A program made the position numbers and the translations under genes. Positions 21,302-32,609 of a stretch of DNA of 64,000 nt are shown here, piece by piece. The DNA comes from Ilyonectria destructans (taxonomy: Eukaryota; Ascomycota; Sordariomycetes; Hypocreales; Nectriaceae): assembly GCA_020740775.1 (NCBI GenBank), contig JAHEWK010000004.1:2356001-2420000 (forward strand), written 5' to 3'. Below the pieces are notes generated by a model that did no database searches, was not told where the DNA came from, and saw nothing but the letters and a program-made list of their open reading frames with translations. Position 1 is the first letter of the stretch; each line of letters begins with the position of its first letter.

Positions 21302-22113
21302 TTAGATACTACGCTTCCCAGTAACTTTAACTTTAACTTGTCCGATTGCAGCGGTGCCAAATCTGGGCTGCTTAGGATAGGCAAGGACCCTTTCGCAGTG
21401 TACAGTAACATCTTCTTTTGTAGTTTCAAAAAGATCCATGTTAAAGGAGGATATAATTCTTGCCAGAGTAGTATACATTTCTGCATAGGCCATTCTTCGA
21501 TAGAATTAGCGTCCATGCATCAACGAGTTGTAGAGTAAGTTGAGAATTAACTTACTGAATGCCAATACACTGTCGACTCCCCTTGGTAAATCTCACAAGG
21601 TACTTCTGCAAGTTTATCCCAGATTCAGTTGCTTTAATCCATCGTTCGGGATCAAAGTTGAAGGGCTCGGGGAAAATGCTCGGATCCGTGTGGACATAAT
21701 AAGTTGATTGGCTGACCGGTGTCTGATGTCTTGTCGATTACGAAATCGTTTGCTTTGTGTAATTAATTTGTGTACTTACGCCTGCTGGAATTCGGTACTC
21801 CCCATATTGCAAATGTTGTTTTGGCGAAATCCTTGGTAAGGGACCGATAGGCCCGAACGAGAGGCGCAAAGACTCATTGACCACCCCATTCTATAATGCA
21901 TGTCAATAGTTTTCTGGAATGAGGATTAATACTAACCAGATACGGAAGGGGCTCAAGCATTGATAGCAAGAACTGATTTATCTCATGAGCTGGCAAAGCG
22001 ACCAATTCTTGCCGGATCCTTGTCAAACATTCTTTCTGGTCCAGCAGATAGAACAAGGCAATGCTGAGAGCATAAAACCCGACGTCTAGCCCTGAGACGT
22101 GATGCGGTCGCTT
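21302..22113 (-). pseudogene. Cytochrome P450 3' fragment (last four exons only)
   Basis: Four consecutive P450 exons can be read on the minus strand: 22113-21937, 21890-21780, 21722-21556 and 21494-21302. All introns have good GT-AG ends and the phases agree. Together they encode about 182 residues: an I-helix-like part (SGLDVGFYALSIALFYLL), the ExxR motif in NESLRLSFG, PERW, the haem-binding [10 protein letters not shown] and a C-terminal MAYAEMYTTLARI helix. The N-terminal two thirds of a P450 (about 350 residues, with the membrane anchor) are missing. Upstream lies unrelated sequence of a membrane-protein relic. The surviving exons carry no stops, so the truncation may be recent, or the 5' half may have been lost by rearrangement. 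It belongs to a different P450 subgroup from the complete P450 at 27052-28816. Confidence 0.75.
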
Positions 22114-22292
22114 CTACGTCCTGCAGAGCGCCATCTACGTTCCTCGTCCCACTGAGTGTGACTTTGCCTTCGAAGTCTCTCCTCCTCGTCAAATTCACTT
22201 TGCCTGTACCTGAAAAGCAAGTAGCTTGCCTCATCTTGCTCTATTTGACGGCTGGACTCCGAGATCCACTCTTGGCGGCAGCGCTCCTTGTT

Positions 22293-24484
22293 TCATCGCA
22301 CGACATAGATGCCGTCCCACCACATGAAGACAACAAAGGCAAAAAAGGCAAGCTGAACACCAAGACAGGCAAAGACGACGTGCGAGTAAATGTTTACCGC
22401 CTTGAAGCCGTATGGTTGTTCGGTGCTGAGTAGCACGAACGCCTCTTCGCCCCAGTCCCCAGGAAGAAAGCGGTGCCACATGTAGGCGCTCCAGCAATAA
22501 CAGTTGTTAAATATACCGCTTGTGGAAAAGAATACCAACCCTAGACCCAAGATGGAAAAGAAGCCGTCCTTGAGCACCACCAAGACGTACAGGGCGCGGT
22601 CACTCATCCCGAATGGATTTCTGCTGTGTAGAACGGTGGTGCACGCCACGCAGACCAGCCAGCTCACTGTCACACCCAAGACCCATGTGTGTCTGCAGCT
22701 CCAGCCCCTGGGCACGGCATACCACATGATTATGAAAACGCCCACGGCACTGACGGCTACGGGGAAGGTGGCGAGCGGAAATAGAAGCTATTTCGATGTA
22801 TAGTCCGCGTGGGTTGGTATCGAAACTGACCGGTAACCAATTTTCTACGGCCGGTACGTGTAGATAGCGCCGAGTGGCTGTAGCCAGGAGAAATAAGCAT
22901 TACAAGAGGTATCGGGAACAAGTTGGACCACGTCGTGATCATGTGCGACGGCTTCAGCTTGACGCTCGGTTTGCGGTTGTACAAGGTGATCCCCTTGCCC
23001 TGTGGCACGCGGCTCTCCCGGTGTCCGGCTCCCGGTGGCATCCCATGACGGAGGCTGAAATTGCGGCCTGGCCGACATCGACGGGCCGAGTAGAGGCGCC
23101 TTGGTGCTATCGCTGGGCAGGGGCGAGAGTGTCAAGAGCGGCGTGCCGGTATCAGTACTGCCGGATGCGCGGTAATAATCGTCCCCTGGGTCAATCTCCA
23201 ACGATGCGCGCTGGCCGCGGGATGACTGACGGACGTGGCCCGGCAGGGGTCGGGAATCAGATCTCGGTCGTGCCATTGACGGTGGAGAAAGAGGGTCCAT
23301 ATCCGGAGAAGAGCGAGGGAGTCCTGCACCAAACTCGCCTCTGAGCCACGACAACGGCGTGCTGGCATGGGCTGTCCGTCAGCGGGTGTAGATGCTCGCG
23401 AGAGGCCGTTCACGCATGGGCTGGCTTTACAGGTGGTGACAGAGGGAGAAGTTGAGGGCTCGCCTCTACTGAGGTGCTGGACCCCAGGACTGGGCTGGGG
23501 AGAGTGAATATAGGTTGTTGGCCCATCTCGCCCTCTCGCTGGTCCTGCGACGTCCCCTGTTGCTGTTGCTGTTGCTGTCGTCGTTCTTCTTGTCCCTCAC
23601 CACATCCTCACGCCGTATAGCCTCAACCACCCTCTTGACAAAGCCTCGCATAATTCTCAGGCACGCACGGCGGCTGGTGAAGGTGCCGACGGTGTTGCTC
23701 AGCAGGGCCTGAGGCACCAGCCACATGAGAAAGACTACGCTGCATCTCGTAGTGTATCTCCGACCCGATCATCGCTCCGCTGATCTCCTCGAATCCTGCC
23801 AGCACCGTGGCAATGATTCGGGCGCGGTCATGTGGCGAGTCGTAGCGCCGATGCGCAGCCGTCGTAACCACCTGTAGACGTGCGGTAGCCACGAGGAGCT
23901 TGCCGTCTAATTATCTGGAGGTAAGCACCCGCTCAAGTCGATGGCGTACAACCGGCGCCAAACGTACATCTTGGGAAGGACGCTCCAGAAGCTGTCGATA
24001 GGGTCGCCAACGGCGTGCACCACTGCCATGAACCGGCACTTGTCAATGGGGCTCAACTCGATGTTACTCAACAAGATCACGACTGGGATGACCCATGTTG
24101 TTAGACGCGGGATTGCATCCCAGTAGAAGGAGTGGCTGCCGCAGAACTCATCGCAGCCCCGTCTCGTCACCACTATGTTGTCTTCTGTGTTGATAAGCGC
24201 GCCGCTGGGGAGACGCTGGAAGTATTGCTCTGTATCATACCGTCTCGAGAAGTTTGGATCCACGGGCTGTCGCGTTGTGATCTTGGCCATGTTGGCCGGT
24301 CCCATTTGTCTAGATGCAGATCGTCGCAAGCTATTGTCGTGGAGCAGTCGATGCCGGGGACAGGACTCACGCCGGAGTCGATGCCGATCGCTACACCGGA
24401 AAGAAACAAGCCGAATATGATAAACCTAAGGGTGAGCCTTGGTGCAAACCGTCTACACAGCGCAAATATTTGCCTGGCCGTCAT
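22293..24484 (-). pseudogene. Frameshifted integral membrane protein relic
   Basis: Coding blocks of one multi-span fungal membrane protein appear in order on the minus strand but change frame repeatedly. They start with an N-terminal hydrophobic segment (LTLRFIIFGLFLSGVAIGID). A block near 24170-23907 reads CDEFCGSHSFYWDAIPRL and LSPIDKCRFMAVVHAVGDP. Next come ARIIATVLAGFEEISGAMIG near 23800, FLMWLVPQALLSNTVGTF near 23700, SWLQPLGAIYTYRP near 22850, and a last block, 22745-22293, with NNCYCWSAYMWHR and several helices. The changes near 23905 and 23735 leave no room for an intron and need indels. The change near 24350 might be an intron. The family looks like a conserved uncharacterised Pezizomycotina membrane protein. 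I call it decayed; assembly errors are an alternative. Confidence 0.55.
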
Positions 24485-26245
24485 CGGATGTGAAAGCAGA
24501 CCTCGGGAATGCACGGGATGTGAACGAATGTCGATCGAGTTAGTAGTATTTCTCAAACATTCTTACGGTAGCTACGGCATTTGGATGGCGGCGTCTGCTA
24601 ATATGGGAAGAGAGGGGTAACACAAGGCATCCAGAGCCTCTTCCTCTTCTCCTCAAGAGCTGGCCCGGTATTGGACACTGTATTGGTATTCTAAGCTGGG
24701 CTGACTTCCGAGGCTCCGAATGCGCGTGTGTGTGCCTTATCAAGGATGTTTATTGGAGCTCGTACCACATCACCACGTGGTAGTTTAAAAAGGCTTGCAG
24801 CTGAACTGAATCAGACTCTGGTGTGATAACTACAGATTGAGTGACGTCCGCGGGTAGGGACATGTGCGTCCTTATGGAGACTTATGGAGACGTACGAGAA
24901 GCCACACCTGCACGAGAGTACGCTTCCAAGAGGGCAGAAATACTCAAGCCAATTTAGCCGTGTCAGCTTTCCATCCCACCCACATGCATCTAATATAGAC
25001 CAAGTGACAATGCAGCGCCTTAACCAGAGTAGAGTGATTAGGGCTCTCAATTTCCCAAGCTTTCTGGCCGCTTTCAAGAGAAGCAAGGTGGTCATGGTAC
25101 GGAATTCAGCCCTGCAACCAGATCAGGTAATGCATGGACATAAATATTCACGAAGTGGATCTCTGATTGAGAGCCTCCTCATCAGACAACATGAAAAGAG
25201 CGAGCCGTCAATGCATCCTCGACGGTATCGTACAAAAAAACACATGGCCATTTTTGCCGTCTAGAATCGGCAAAATAGCGTTGCAGGGGCTGCATTAGGT
25301 CGCATAGCTATCGGCCAGCGCCACTTTGAACATGGTGTTCTTGAGGACCTTGAACTCTTACGAACTGTGATCACAGCTATAATCAACCTTCTCCTAGGTT
25401 CGGAAACCCACAGTTTGACATCTTGGAAAGCCAAATTTTCGGCGGTGCATAATAGCCTTGACACGAGGCTTCGCCATAAGATGGCCGCGGCGCGACTAAA
25501 CAACGATGCCATGGTAATAGTAAGGCGGTAAAGCTCAATCTGAGATGGAATATTAACGGCCTCTTATAGGAAGGCTACATTTCTGATGTGCGTGTCGTCG
25601 TGCTTCTTGAGACCACATCTAGCGCTAAAGCTGGGGCTGGAGTCGGTCGGCCGTCATTGCCGAAGGGTGAATCTCAGCCCCAAGGTATGTCGATCTCAGG
25701 TGTAGGTGGGACTTTGACGTATCCCTGGAGCGGAACTTTTGTGATATATTAGATGTTACCTAGGTCATAGTCAATTACTAAAAGTAGGTCAGGCTGGAGC
25801 GAAGTCGCCTGTATTGGAGTTCGTAACTCTGAGCGAAGTCCCACATATACCCGTTTCAGGTAACCCGACCCTAATCATACGACCTCGTATAGGCACTGTT
25901 TCTCAACTGAGAAGGATCAACAACAAAACATATCCGTGCGCTATTAATGATGCCGTGAAATACTATATAGTACTACATGAGCGTGGATCTGCATGTTTCA
26001 GGTCTTGTTAGCGTAGTTGTACCAGTAATGTTGTATCCCCTATACCCGCATTGACGGGTATTTCACCAAACAATTCATGGATCATCATTATTACTAAGCC
26101 TAGAAGTACAGGTTATAAAGACATCCAGACGTCTCCTTCGAGAAATCTTCTACTATCGATATCACATTCCTCAAAATTACATTGACATCCAACGGACCAT
26201 CACGCCTATCTTCGAAACCACACAAACCAACTTCCAATCTACACC
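24485..26245. other. Intergenic region
   Basis: No recognisable gene. A stop-free plus-strand stretch of 88 codons (25265-25531) has no ATG near its start and no known family. A TATA-like TTATAAAG lies near 26114, with a C/A-rich leader before the small secreted protein gene. Confidence 0.4.
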
Positions 26246-26485
26246 ATGAAGGCTTTCTTTCTTTTGACTGTTCTGGCTGGAGTTGCTCTAGCTCACCCTA
26301 CGAGAGACACAGTGCATATTGAAGGAGGATGCTGGGTTGATGAGGATGGCAAGTCGCACTGCGACAACACTCCCGTAAGTCACCTTGTATTTGGCGAGAA
26401 CTTTATAACCACTCTATGATAATCTAACTGGCAACTGTAGGTATGCACGGAAAACAACGGTACTATGATATGCATCGCGAAATAA
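26246..26485 (+). CDS. Small secreted cysteine-rich protein, 57 aa (effector-like)
   Basis: Two exons, 26246-26374 and 26441-26485, flank a 66-nt intron (GTAAGT donor, CTAAC branch, TAG acceptor). The product is only 57 aa. Residues 1-16 form a clear signal peptide (MKAFFLLTVLAGVALA) with cleavage expected before HPTRD. The mature ~41 residues contain four cysteines (C29, C39, C45, C54), so two disulfides are possible. They include GGCWVDEDGKSHC and end in MICIAK. I recognise no family. Size, signal peptide and even cysteine number are typical of fungal effector-like or antimicrobial-type peptides. A TATA-like box and a CT/CA-rich leader precede it. It lies between the two decayed genes and the complete P450, inside the accessory block. 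The gene structure is convincing; the function is unknown. Confidence 0.75.
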
Positions 26486-27051
26486 TAGGGGAAGGGCCTG
26501 GAGTATCGGTTGAGACCGATCTACGAAATTACACCTTACCTTCTACTTGCTTAGTCAAGCTCACAAACGTGTTGGAATTGAGAGACCTGGTCGAGTGGTA
26601 CTCGACCATATGAGTAGGATCCATTAGAGAGTATACATACTCAGATAGAATAATCACACAACCCTTCTGAGCTTTCACAAGATTTACGCTGCACGTTTGA
26701 TCAGCACTAGTACTGCCAGAGGTGCGAGACGTGGGAAAAGCTCGGGTCTCCAACGCTGCGACATAAAACTTATGTACGACACAAGCTCACTTTGTGTGTG
26801 GAAATTAGCCCTTCATATTCTCTTTTTCATGCCGAAGGAGTTCGGTTAGGCGGTGTAGACATTCCATCTCTTTCGTTTCACTTGCAAATAAGGCCTCTAG
26901 ATACACGAGGTGCCTTTCTCTAGCATTGGTCTGGATTCTGGCCAGCATAGCTTTGTTCATTTTAGTTTCCTAACTGCTATAGATGATTGCAATGGAATCG
27001 GCGCCTATGTCAAAGTAGGCTGGTTTAGTACATGAACGTACTCCTCCTCCA
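26486..27051. other. Intergenic region (convergent)
   Basis: 3' spacer between the small secreted protein gene and the P450 end. No feature was recognised. Confidence 0.4.
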
Positions 27052-28816
27052 TCAGTGGCTTCTTCTCTTGATCTTGATAGGAAATTGTCGTTGGAAAGCA
27101 AACCACTGGGTCTTGGTGTTCCAAGGCCTCTCTGGACGCACAGGTTCGGCGTCAAAATGCCTGAAAAACTGGGCGATATACTTGTACATTTCCACTGTGG
27201 CAAGATGTCTTCCCACGCAGCTTCTACTCCCCATACCAAACTGCCTTGTCGTTAGTACAACTCCGCTGAAAATAATGGTTCGTTTGACTTACGGTTGTTA
27301 GGAGGGAAGTCTGTCGCTTTATTCTGTCGACATCTTCAGGCCCCTGTGAAATCCACCGCTCCGGGCGGAATGCATCAGCATCAGAACCGAAGATATCTTC
27401 ACAACGATTCATGCTTCGTGGGCTGATGCCGCAAACGGACCCAGGAGGCATGTAATAGGGACCGATCTGGACTCCTTCCGCGGGGGCGTATCGAGGAAGC
27501 TGGTACTGTATGGAAGGATGCAGTCGAGTACTCTCGCAAACAACCGCAGACAGGTACGGTAAATTCTCCGCTTCCTTGAATGTGATTTCGCGATGTTCCT
27601 TGTCCAGATCCAAGTCTTGGTACGCTTGGTCGACTTCTTGCTGCAGTTTCTGTTTGGCTTCTGGGTTGGTGATAAGGCTCCCAAGAATCGCGAGGATACC
27701 GATTGTTGTTGTGTCAGCTCCTGCTCCAAGGATGTTCACGCCCTCGATCATGACGTCTCCTTTTTTGACAGGGAGCCCCTGCGGGTCTTTGGCCTCAATG
27801 TAGTGTTGGAGCATGTCTCTGCGTTGGTCATGTTTCAGGCCATGTTTCATTCTCTCTTCCACTCTCTTTTCGAGCCAGTCCAGAAAAATGTCGAAGGCGT
27901 TCAATCGCTCACCGCCGAAGGTTTTGACGAACCACTTTGCGACGGGATTATTGAACCAGAACATTTGAAAAGGCACATTTACCATGTTTGCCATGATATA
28001 AAACCCGTCGTGGATTGACCGAATGATTCCATCGACATCTTTTCCCTGTTCCAAAAACCCAATTGTACCCCCCATCGCCAACTGTCCAACGGCATCGAAA
28101 GTGAAGTAGTTTGCCCATTTGTCCATTTCGACGATTTCGCCTCGATCCGCAAATTCCCCAAGCTTCCTGATATTTAGGTCTAGGACGTCCTGTACCAGGG
28201 GTTCCATGGATAGAATTGAAGTCATGGAATAGGCCCCGGAGACTCGCGAGCGGAGGTGGCGGTGCACCTTGATATCGGTAGCTGCGAAGAAGCTCACAGT
28301 CATATTGGGAACGATCCAAGAATCGTACCATTTTGTCTAATGCCGCATTAGCTAAGTGCCTAACGAAACTCGATTCTGGAAATTTGGGGCTTTTACCTTC
28401 AAGACCTGCTTGCCGTGGCCATATAGGTTCTTTAGTCCGTGTTCATCTACGAAGCTAACTTCACCTGGAGCAATACGGACGACATTGCCATATTTGCGAT
28501 GAAGCTCCAGAGTGTCGTCATGCCAAGTTCCCCAAAAATATTTGTGGTTACGCCAAGTCTGACTGAACTTGGCCAAGAACGGGCCCGGAACGCGGCGGAG
28601 TGGATGGAAGAAGATGTTATACAAGATATCAAGAAAAAATAGGCCGGTGGCTATCAAGGCCACATTCTTGGCTGTGAGAATGCTGACAATCATGTACAGC
28701 GTCGATGGTCTCTGGGCCTCGTTGATAGGAGCAAGGGAAGCCCTTGGCCACCACTCGGAGAAAGTATTGTTGGGAAGCATTTTGTGTTCTGAATCATATG
28801 CTCGAGGGTTCTGCAT
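27052..28816 (-). CDS. Cytochrome P450 monooxygenase (pisatin demethylase-like group)
   Basis: Three exons: 28816-28397, 28336-27293 and 27240-27052. The introns are 60 nt (GTAAAA donor) and 52 nt (GTAAGT donor, CTAAC branch), and the product is 550 aa. A membrane anchor (NVALIATGLFFLDILYNIFF) is followed by the hinge FHPLRRVPGPFLAKF. The I-helix AGADTT lies at ~345-350, ExxR (ESTR) at 408-411, then FRPERW, and haem binding FGMGSRSCVG with Cys496. The start is uncertain: ATGs at 28816 and 28780 both precede the anchor. The sequence style matches the fungal P450 group annotated as pisatin demethylase-like (CYP57 neighbourhood). That group includes phytoalexin-detoxifying enzymes but also many of unknown substrate. 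It acts in the ER membrane with a P450 reductase. It is divergent from TF2. Confidence 0.87.
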
Positions 28817-29643
28817 CAAAGAAAGGCTGAACACTTGGGCCCAGCATGGCCATATATCTAGCCCAGCCCCATCTCAGTAGACCACAAGAAAGATAAGACT
28901 GACGTAGGAAGGCGACCATTCTCCGGCGTTGACTGTATCACGCTCTGCATGCCTGCACTGTGAAAGTGTCTTAGACCAAGTCTACGAAGTCCACGTTCTA
29001 GGCATCGGGGCTAAGGAGAGTAGGAGGCGGGGAATATCCCGGAAAGCGTAGCAGGAGGAGGAAGTCGGGGGTGGGGAATTTTCCGAAGTACCCCGTGGGG
29101 AAGACGGCGTAATTTACTACATGTAATTGGCTATCCACGGATGCAATGGGATACTAAAATAGTCAGAAGGATTCATCGGGAGGAAGAAGAAAAAGAATGA
29201 AGACGGTACCAGAGGAAGCTACCGGTATTATGAGGTCCTGCGAGTCTCAAACAGCTAAGGGGACGAAACAACCATCGGTGACATTAGCCGAGTTTGACGC
29301 GATACCGCCGGATGTCCGTTTATTGGTAGTGTTGCTCGTGGACGAGCTGGCATTGAAGCCGAGATGAGTGATTCCAATTGCCGCCTCAATGAATCCCTCG
29401 GGACCAGTGTGACCCCGCCTTCGCCACTAGTTCATGGCAGCTTACCCACTCTCTCAGGACGATTTGTCCAAGGACCATCTCTTCCCCGCAAAATAGCTCC
29501 CTGACTTCGATTGTTACGGGGCGGTTCTGTATACCGATCTTCAATCTTTGCCCCTGTATCACTGGTCGCTGTATCTGCGACACCCTTTTCATTACTTTTG
29601 CCATCTTCTATCGTCTCCTGTTGAAAGAACGCCGTGTCACGAG
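28817..29643. promoter_or_regulatory. Bidirectional promoter between P450 and TF2
   Basis: The 827-bp divergent region contains several G-rich blocks. They include CGGGG-AATAT-CCCGG at 29028-29042 (CGGG arms six bases apart) and a GGGGTGGGG/CCCCG stretch around 29070-29100. Both are candidate sites for C2H2/Zn2Cys6 regulators. Confidence 0.45.
29028..29042. promoter_or_regulatory. CGGG-N6-CCCG inverted half-sites
   Basis: CGGG (29028-29031) and CCCG (29038-29041) in inverted orientation, a spacing typical of Zn2Cys6 dimer sites. It shares the GCGGGG core with the palindrome in the TF1 promoter. Function is inferred. Confidence 0.4.
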
Positions 29644-32253
29644 ATGGACTCTGCTAGCTCGCCGGTAGCTTTCCGATGCACCGTCTGTTCAAGCCATTTC
29701 AATAGACTTGAGCATCTTCAACGACACACAGCTACCCGTACGCATACCCTGCCCTTAGCCTCTCGCATTGGAGACACTGTGAACCTTCATATCACTAACT
29801 GATGTCTTCCCAAAGACAACGGTAACCGCCCTTTCAGTTGTACATTTTGTGCGGTGAGATTTACGCGTAGGCAAGTTCCCATCGTCATGTAGTGAGGAGA
29901 CGTCTGGACCTCTCGGATTCTTGCATCCCACCACTCTGCCCACGGTGGACTAATCTGCGAGTAGGGATACCTTGATACGGCACTGGAAGACTTGCGAAGC
30001 TCGCCTAACCGCTGGAAATGCGATCCCGGAATTATCTCAACGAAAGCGAGGAAGAAAGCAAAATGCTTGTGACCGATGCGCCCAGATGAAAATGAGATGC
30101 AGCCAAACATTACCATGCAAAAAGTGCATGGACCGGCACCAGGAATGCACTTACAATCGATTCCTGGACCATGTGTATGACCAGGCAACGTTCACATCTC
30201 CCAAAGACCCAGAACACCACCAGCAAGAGAGTCCGCCGACGACAGAATCTGATCCCGACTTGGATACTCAACAGACTTCCTCCGAGGCAGACCCATTGCC
30301 TTCCTTCACCCCTATTTCCGAGTCGGACACGTCAATGGGTGTGCTGCAAGAAACTCCAACATTTTTCCCTCTCGACCAACCTCTGGATCCCTTGTTGATG
30401 CAAACTGAGTCAACGGATTTCCAGTTGTTAACATGGGTGCCTGAAGGGCTGTGGAACGTTTACGATATGATAACTCATCCTGCCTCTCTTCCCTCGCCGT
30501 CACCGATGAGCCCTCTGAAGCTTTCCTTCTTGGCTAAATTTACGTCGACTAGAGGCATGGCAAACTCTTTTGACTGTGGCAGCTCCACAGAGCGCAAACA
30601 ACTCATGTTAGCCCTCACTCCAGTGGTATCAAATGACTTGTTAACTCCGGAGATCAACGATGATCTGGGGTTGCGTGGTTCGCAGCTGCAGTGTAATTTC
30701 ACATTAGAGCCGGACATGAACCCTAACGATTTTGAGCATCCTACCACCTCAACAAACTGGGTTGAATGGGGAAAGGATTATTCACCGAGAGATTCAGTCC
30801 AAAAGTCTGCCCTCTCCCAGTGCATTGGTGGATTGCACGAAGACTCTATTTATCCACTCGAGCTGAAGATGCATGAAATCGTTCTCGGCATCCAAGAACA
30901 TTGGCATGTCAGTTCCATTGATAGTGCAAGATCACCAGGGTGGACGTCGATGACGATGATGCTGTGCTATCGCTTCTTCTCGCCTGTCAATCTTGACAGG
31001 TATCTCGTCTCTTTCTGGTCCTTCTGGCACCCCAACTGGCCCGTCTTTCATAAGCCTACCTTCGTTGCAGCTCAGAATCCAGCTCCTCTCCTTGTTGCAA
31101 TGGCCTTGATTGGCGCATGCCTGACAACGAACACGACCGATCGCGACCACGCCATGTTCTGGATCGATGCGGTAGAAGAGTGGGTGTTCTCGGACGCTAA
31201 CTTCAGCGAAGACCCCATTCCCGAAACCGACAAGGAGTTCGACGAGGTGACAGTTAGGCTGCGGTTGAATGCCATCCGAGCGGCATACTGCGTTGTTCTT
31301 CTGCAATCCTGGGAGGGCGGCGAAGTTCAAAAGCGGCGTGCACGGAGAACTCGCTTTACGCAGGTCATTGCCGTGACCAGAAGCCTCCCCCTCTCTATTG
31401 CAATACATGGCGATTTGCGAAGGTATATATGCATTGACGACATGCATCGAAATTGGAGAAATTTCATTTTAAAAGAAGAGCTCATTCGGACGGTGACATA
31501 TGTTTTCTTGCTCGACATGGGATATGTCATCTTCAATAACACACCTCCGCGAATGGTGATATTCGAACTTGACATCGGATTAGCATGCCCAGAGCCATGT
31601 TTCCAAGCTACCGATGCAGAAACATGGATCCTTAGTGTCAAGGCTTGGTCGGAAACCTATGTTGGCCAGAGGCAGCCCTCAATGTCGAACATGATGGAAG
31701 CCGTGATAAAAGAGATGCCAACTCAGGAGGAGTGGAAGATGTTGAAACAAATGAGCTCACTCAACTTTTTTACTCTTGCTTCTGGTAAGCTTCTTGCCCT
31801 TGAAAAGCGCCCAACGCGTGATGACTCAGAGAAGACATGTCGGGCTCATAGACTGATACACATGCAGCTTTCCACAGCTTAATATTCCACCATCACGGTG
31901 GACCTACATGTTGGAACCAGGCGTCTCTAATCCGACATGCTCTCAAAAATTGGAGGCAAGCTTGGCTGAGTCGCGAGCTATTGGGAAGCCTTCAAGAGCT
32001 GGAACATGCTGTACTATTTGATGCGTGGAGGAAGATTGGCTTCATGCGATATGCGATGGAGTTCTGGTGTCTTGGGTGTATCGTGTACAAGCGAGCGGAA
32101 TACATGAGAAGTTTGAGACGCGACTCGAACCAAGGGTCGCGGGGAAGTTTTAAGAAGGGGTTTCTGGAAGTATACGACAACTCGGACATGGAACAGGTCC
32201 ATGAATTGATCCTTCGGTTTCACGAAATGAACTTTGGGGTGGACATTTTGTAA
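29644..32253 (+). CDS. C2H2 + Zn2Cys6 + fungal_trans transcription factor (TF2)
   Basis: Four exons, 29644-29737, 29816-29870, 29965-31784 and 31868-32253, give 784 aa. Introns 1 and 3 (78 and 83 nt) are GT-AG. Intron 2 (29871-29964, 94 nt) is a GC-AG intron with the strong AG|GCAAGT donor, which alone restores the finger FTRRDTLIRHWKTC in phase. Zinc motifs: C2H2 (C12, C15, H28, H32), C2HC (C40, C43, H56, C60) and Zn2Cys6 (C85, C88, C95, C101, C104, C111), with a normal basic loop (AQMKMR). A fungal_trans domain follows; its cue WHPNWPVFHKPTF is the counterpart of the TF1 motif. TF2 is therefore a clear paralogue in architecture. It is divergent from the P450 and followed on the same strand by an alpha/beta-hydrolase, so it is a likely local regulator. 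Confidence 0.88.
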
Positions 32254-32609
32254 TAACAGATTATAGTTTGATCTAAATACCACGGTGGAACAGCTCCGTC
32301 TCTAACCCCGGCTGGCTCTGTCATAATTGTCACCGTGCCTATCAAAGTGAACTAATGGATCGGGAAAATCCCCTCAGAGACTTGCGGACCCCCGCCACAG
32401 CGGGGGAGGGGAATCAACGAGTGCATATGCATGCACAAGCACTAACAGTCTATGTTCGGTACATTTATCAACACTAGGGGCATCTATCTTAAGTAAGTTG
32501 GGCTAATCTCCGTTGCAAATGCCCCTCCCACATTCTTCCACCTAAGCCTTCTATCCCAACTCAACCATACCACGTCGGTTCCTTTCGACCACCTGTTTCA
32601 TTTCAAATC
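32254..32609. promoter_or_regulatory. Hydrolase promoter with GC-rich hairpin
   Basis: 356-bp spacer between the TF2 stop and the hydrolase start. It holds the perfect CCCCCGC-CACA-GCGGGGG inverted repeat at 32389-32406 and a CT-rich leader from about 32515. Confidence 0.45.
32389..32406. promoter_or_regulatory. Inverted repeat CCCCCGC-N4-GCGGGGG
   Basis: Perfect 7-bp arms, 204 bp upstream of the hydrolase start. It uses the same GCGGGG/CCCCGC core as the TF1 promoter palindrome, in everted order. It could bind a C2H2 factor or form a hairpin. Confidence 0.5.

Noticed and set aside
25265..25531. Stop-free 88-codon plus-strand stretch
   Set aside because: It has no start, no recognisable family and no flanking splice sites that extend it.
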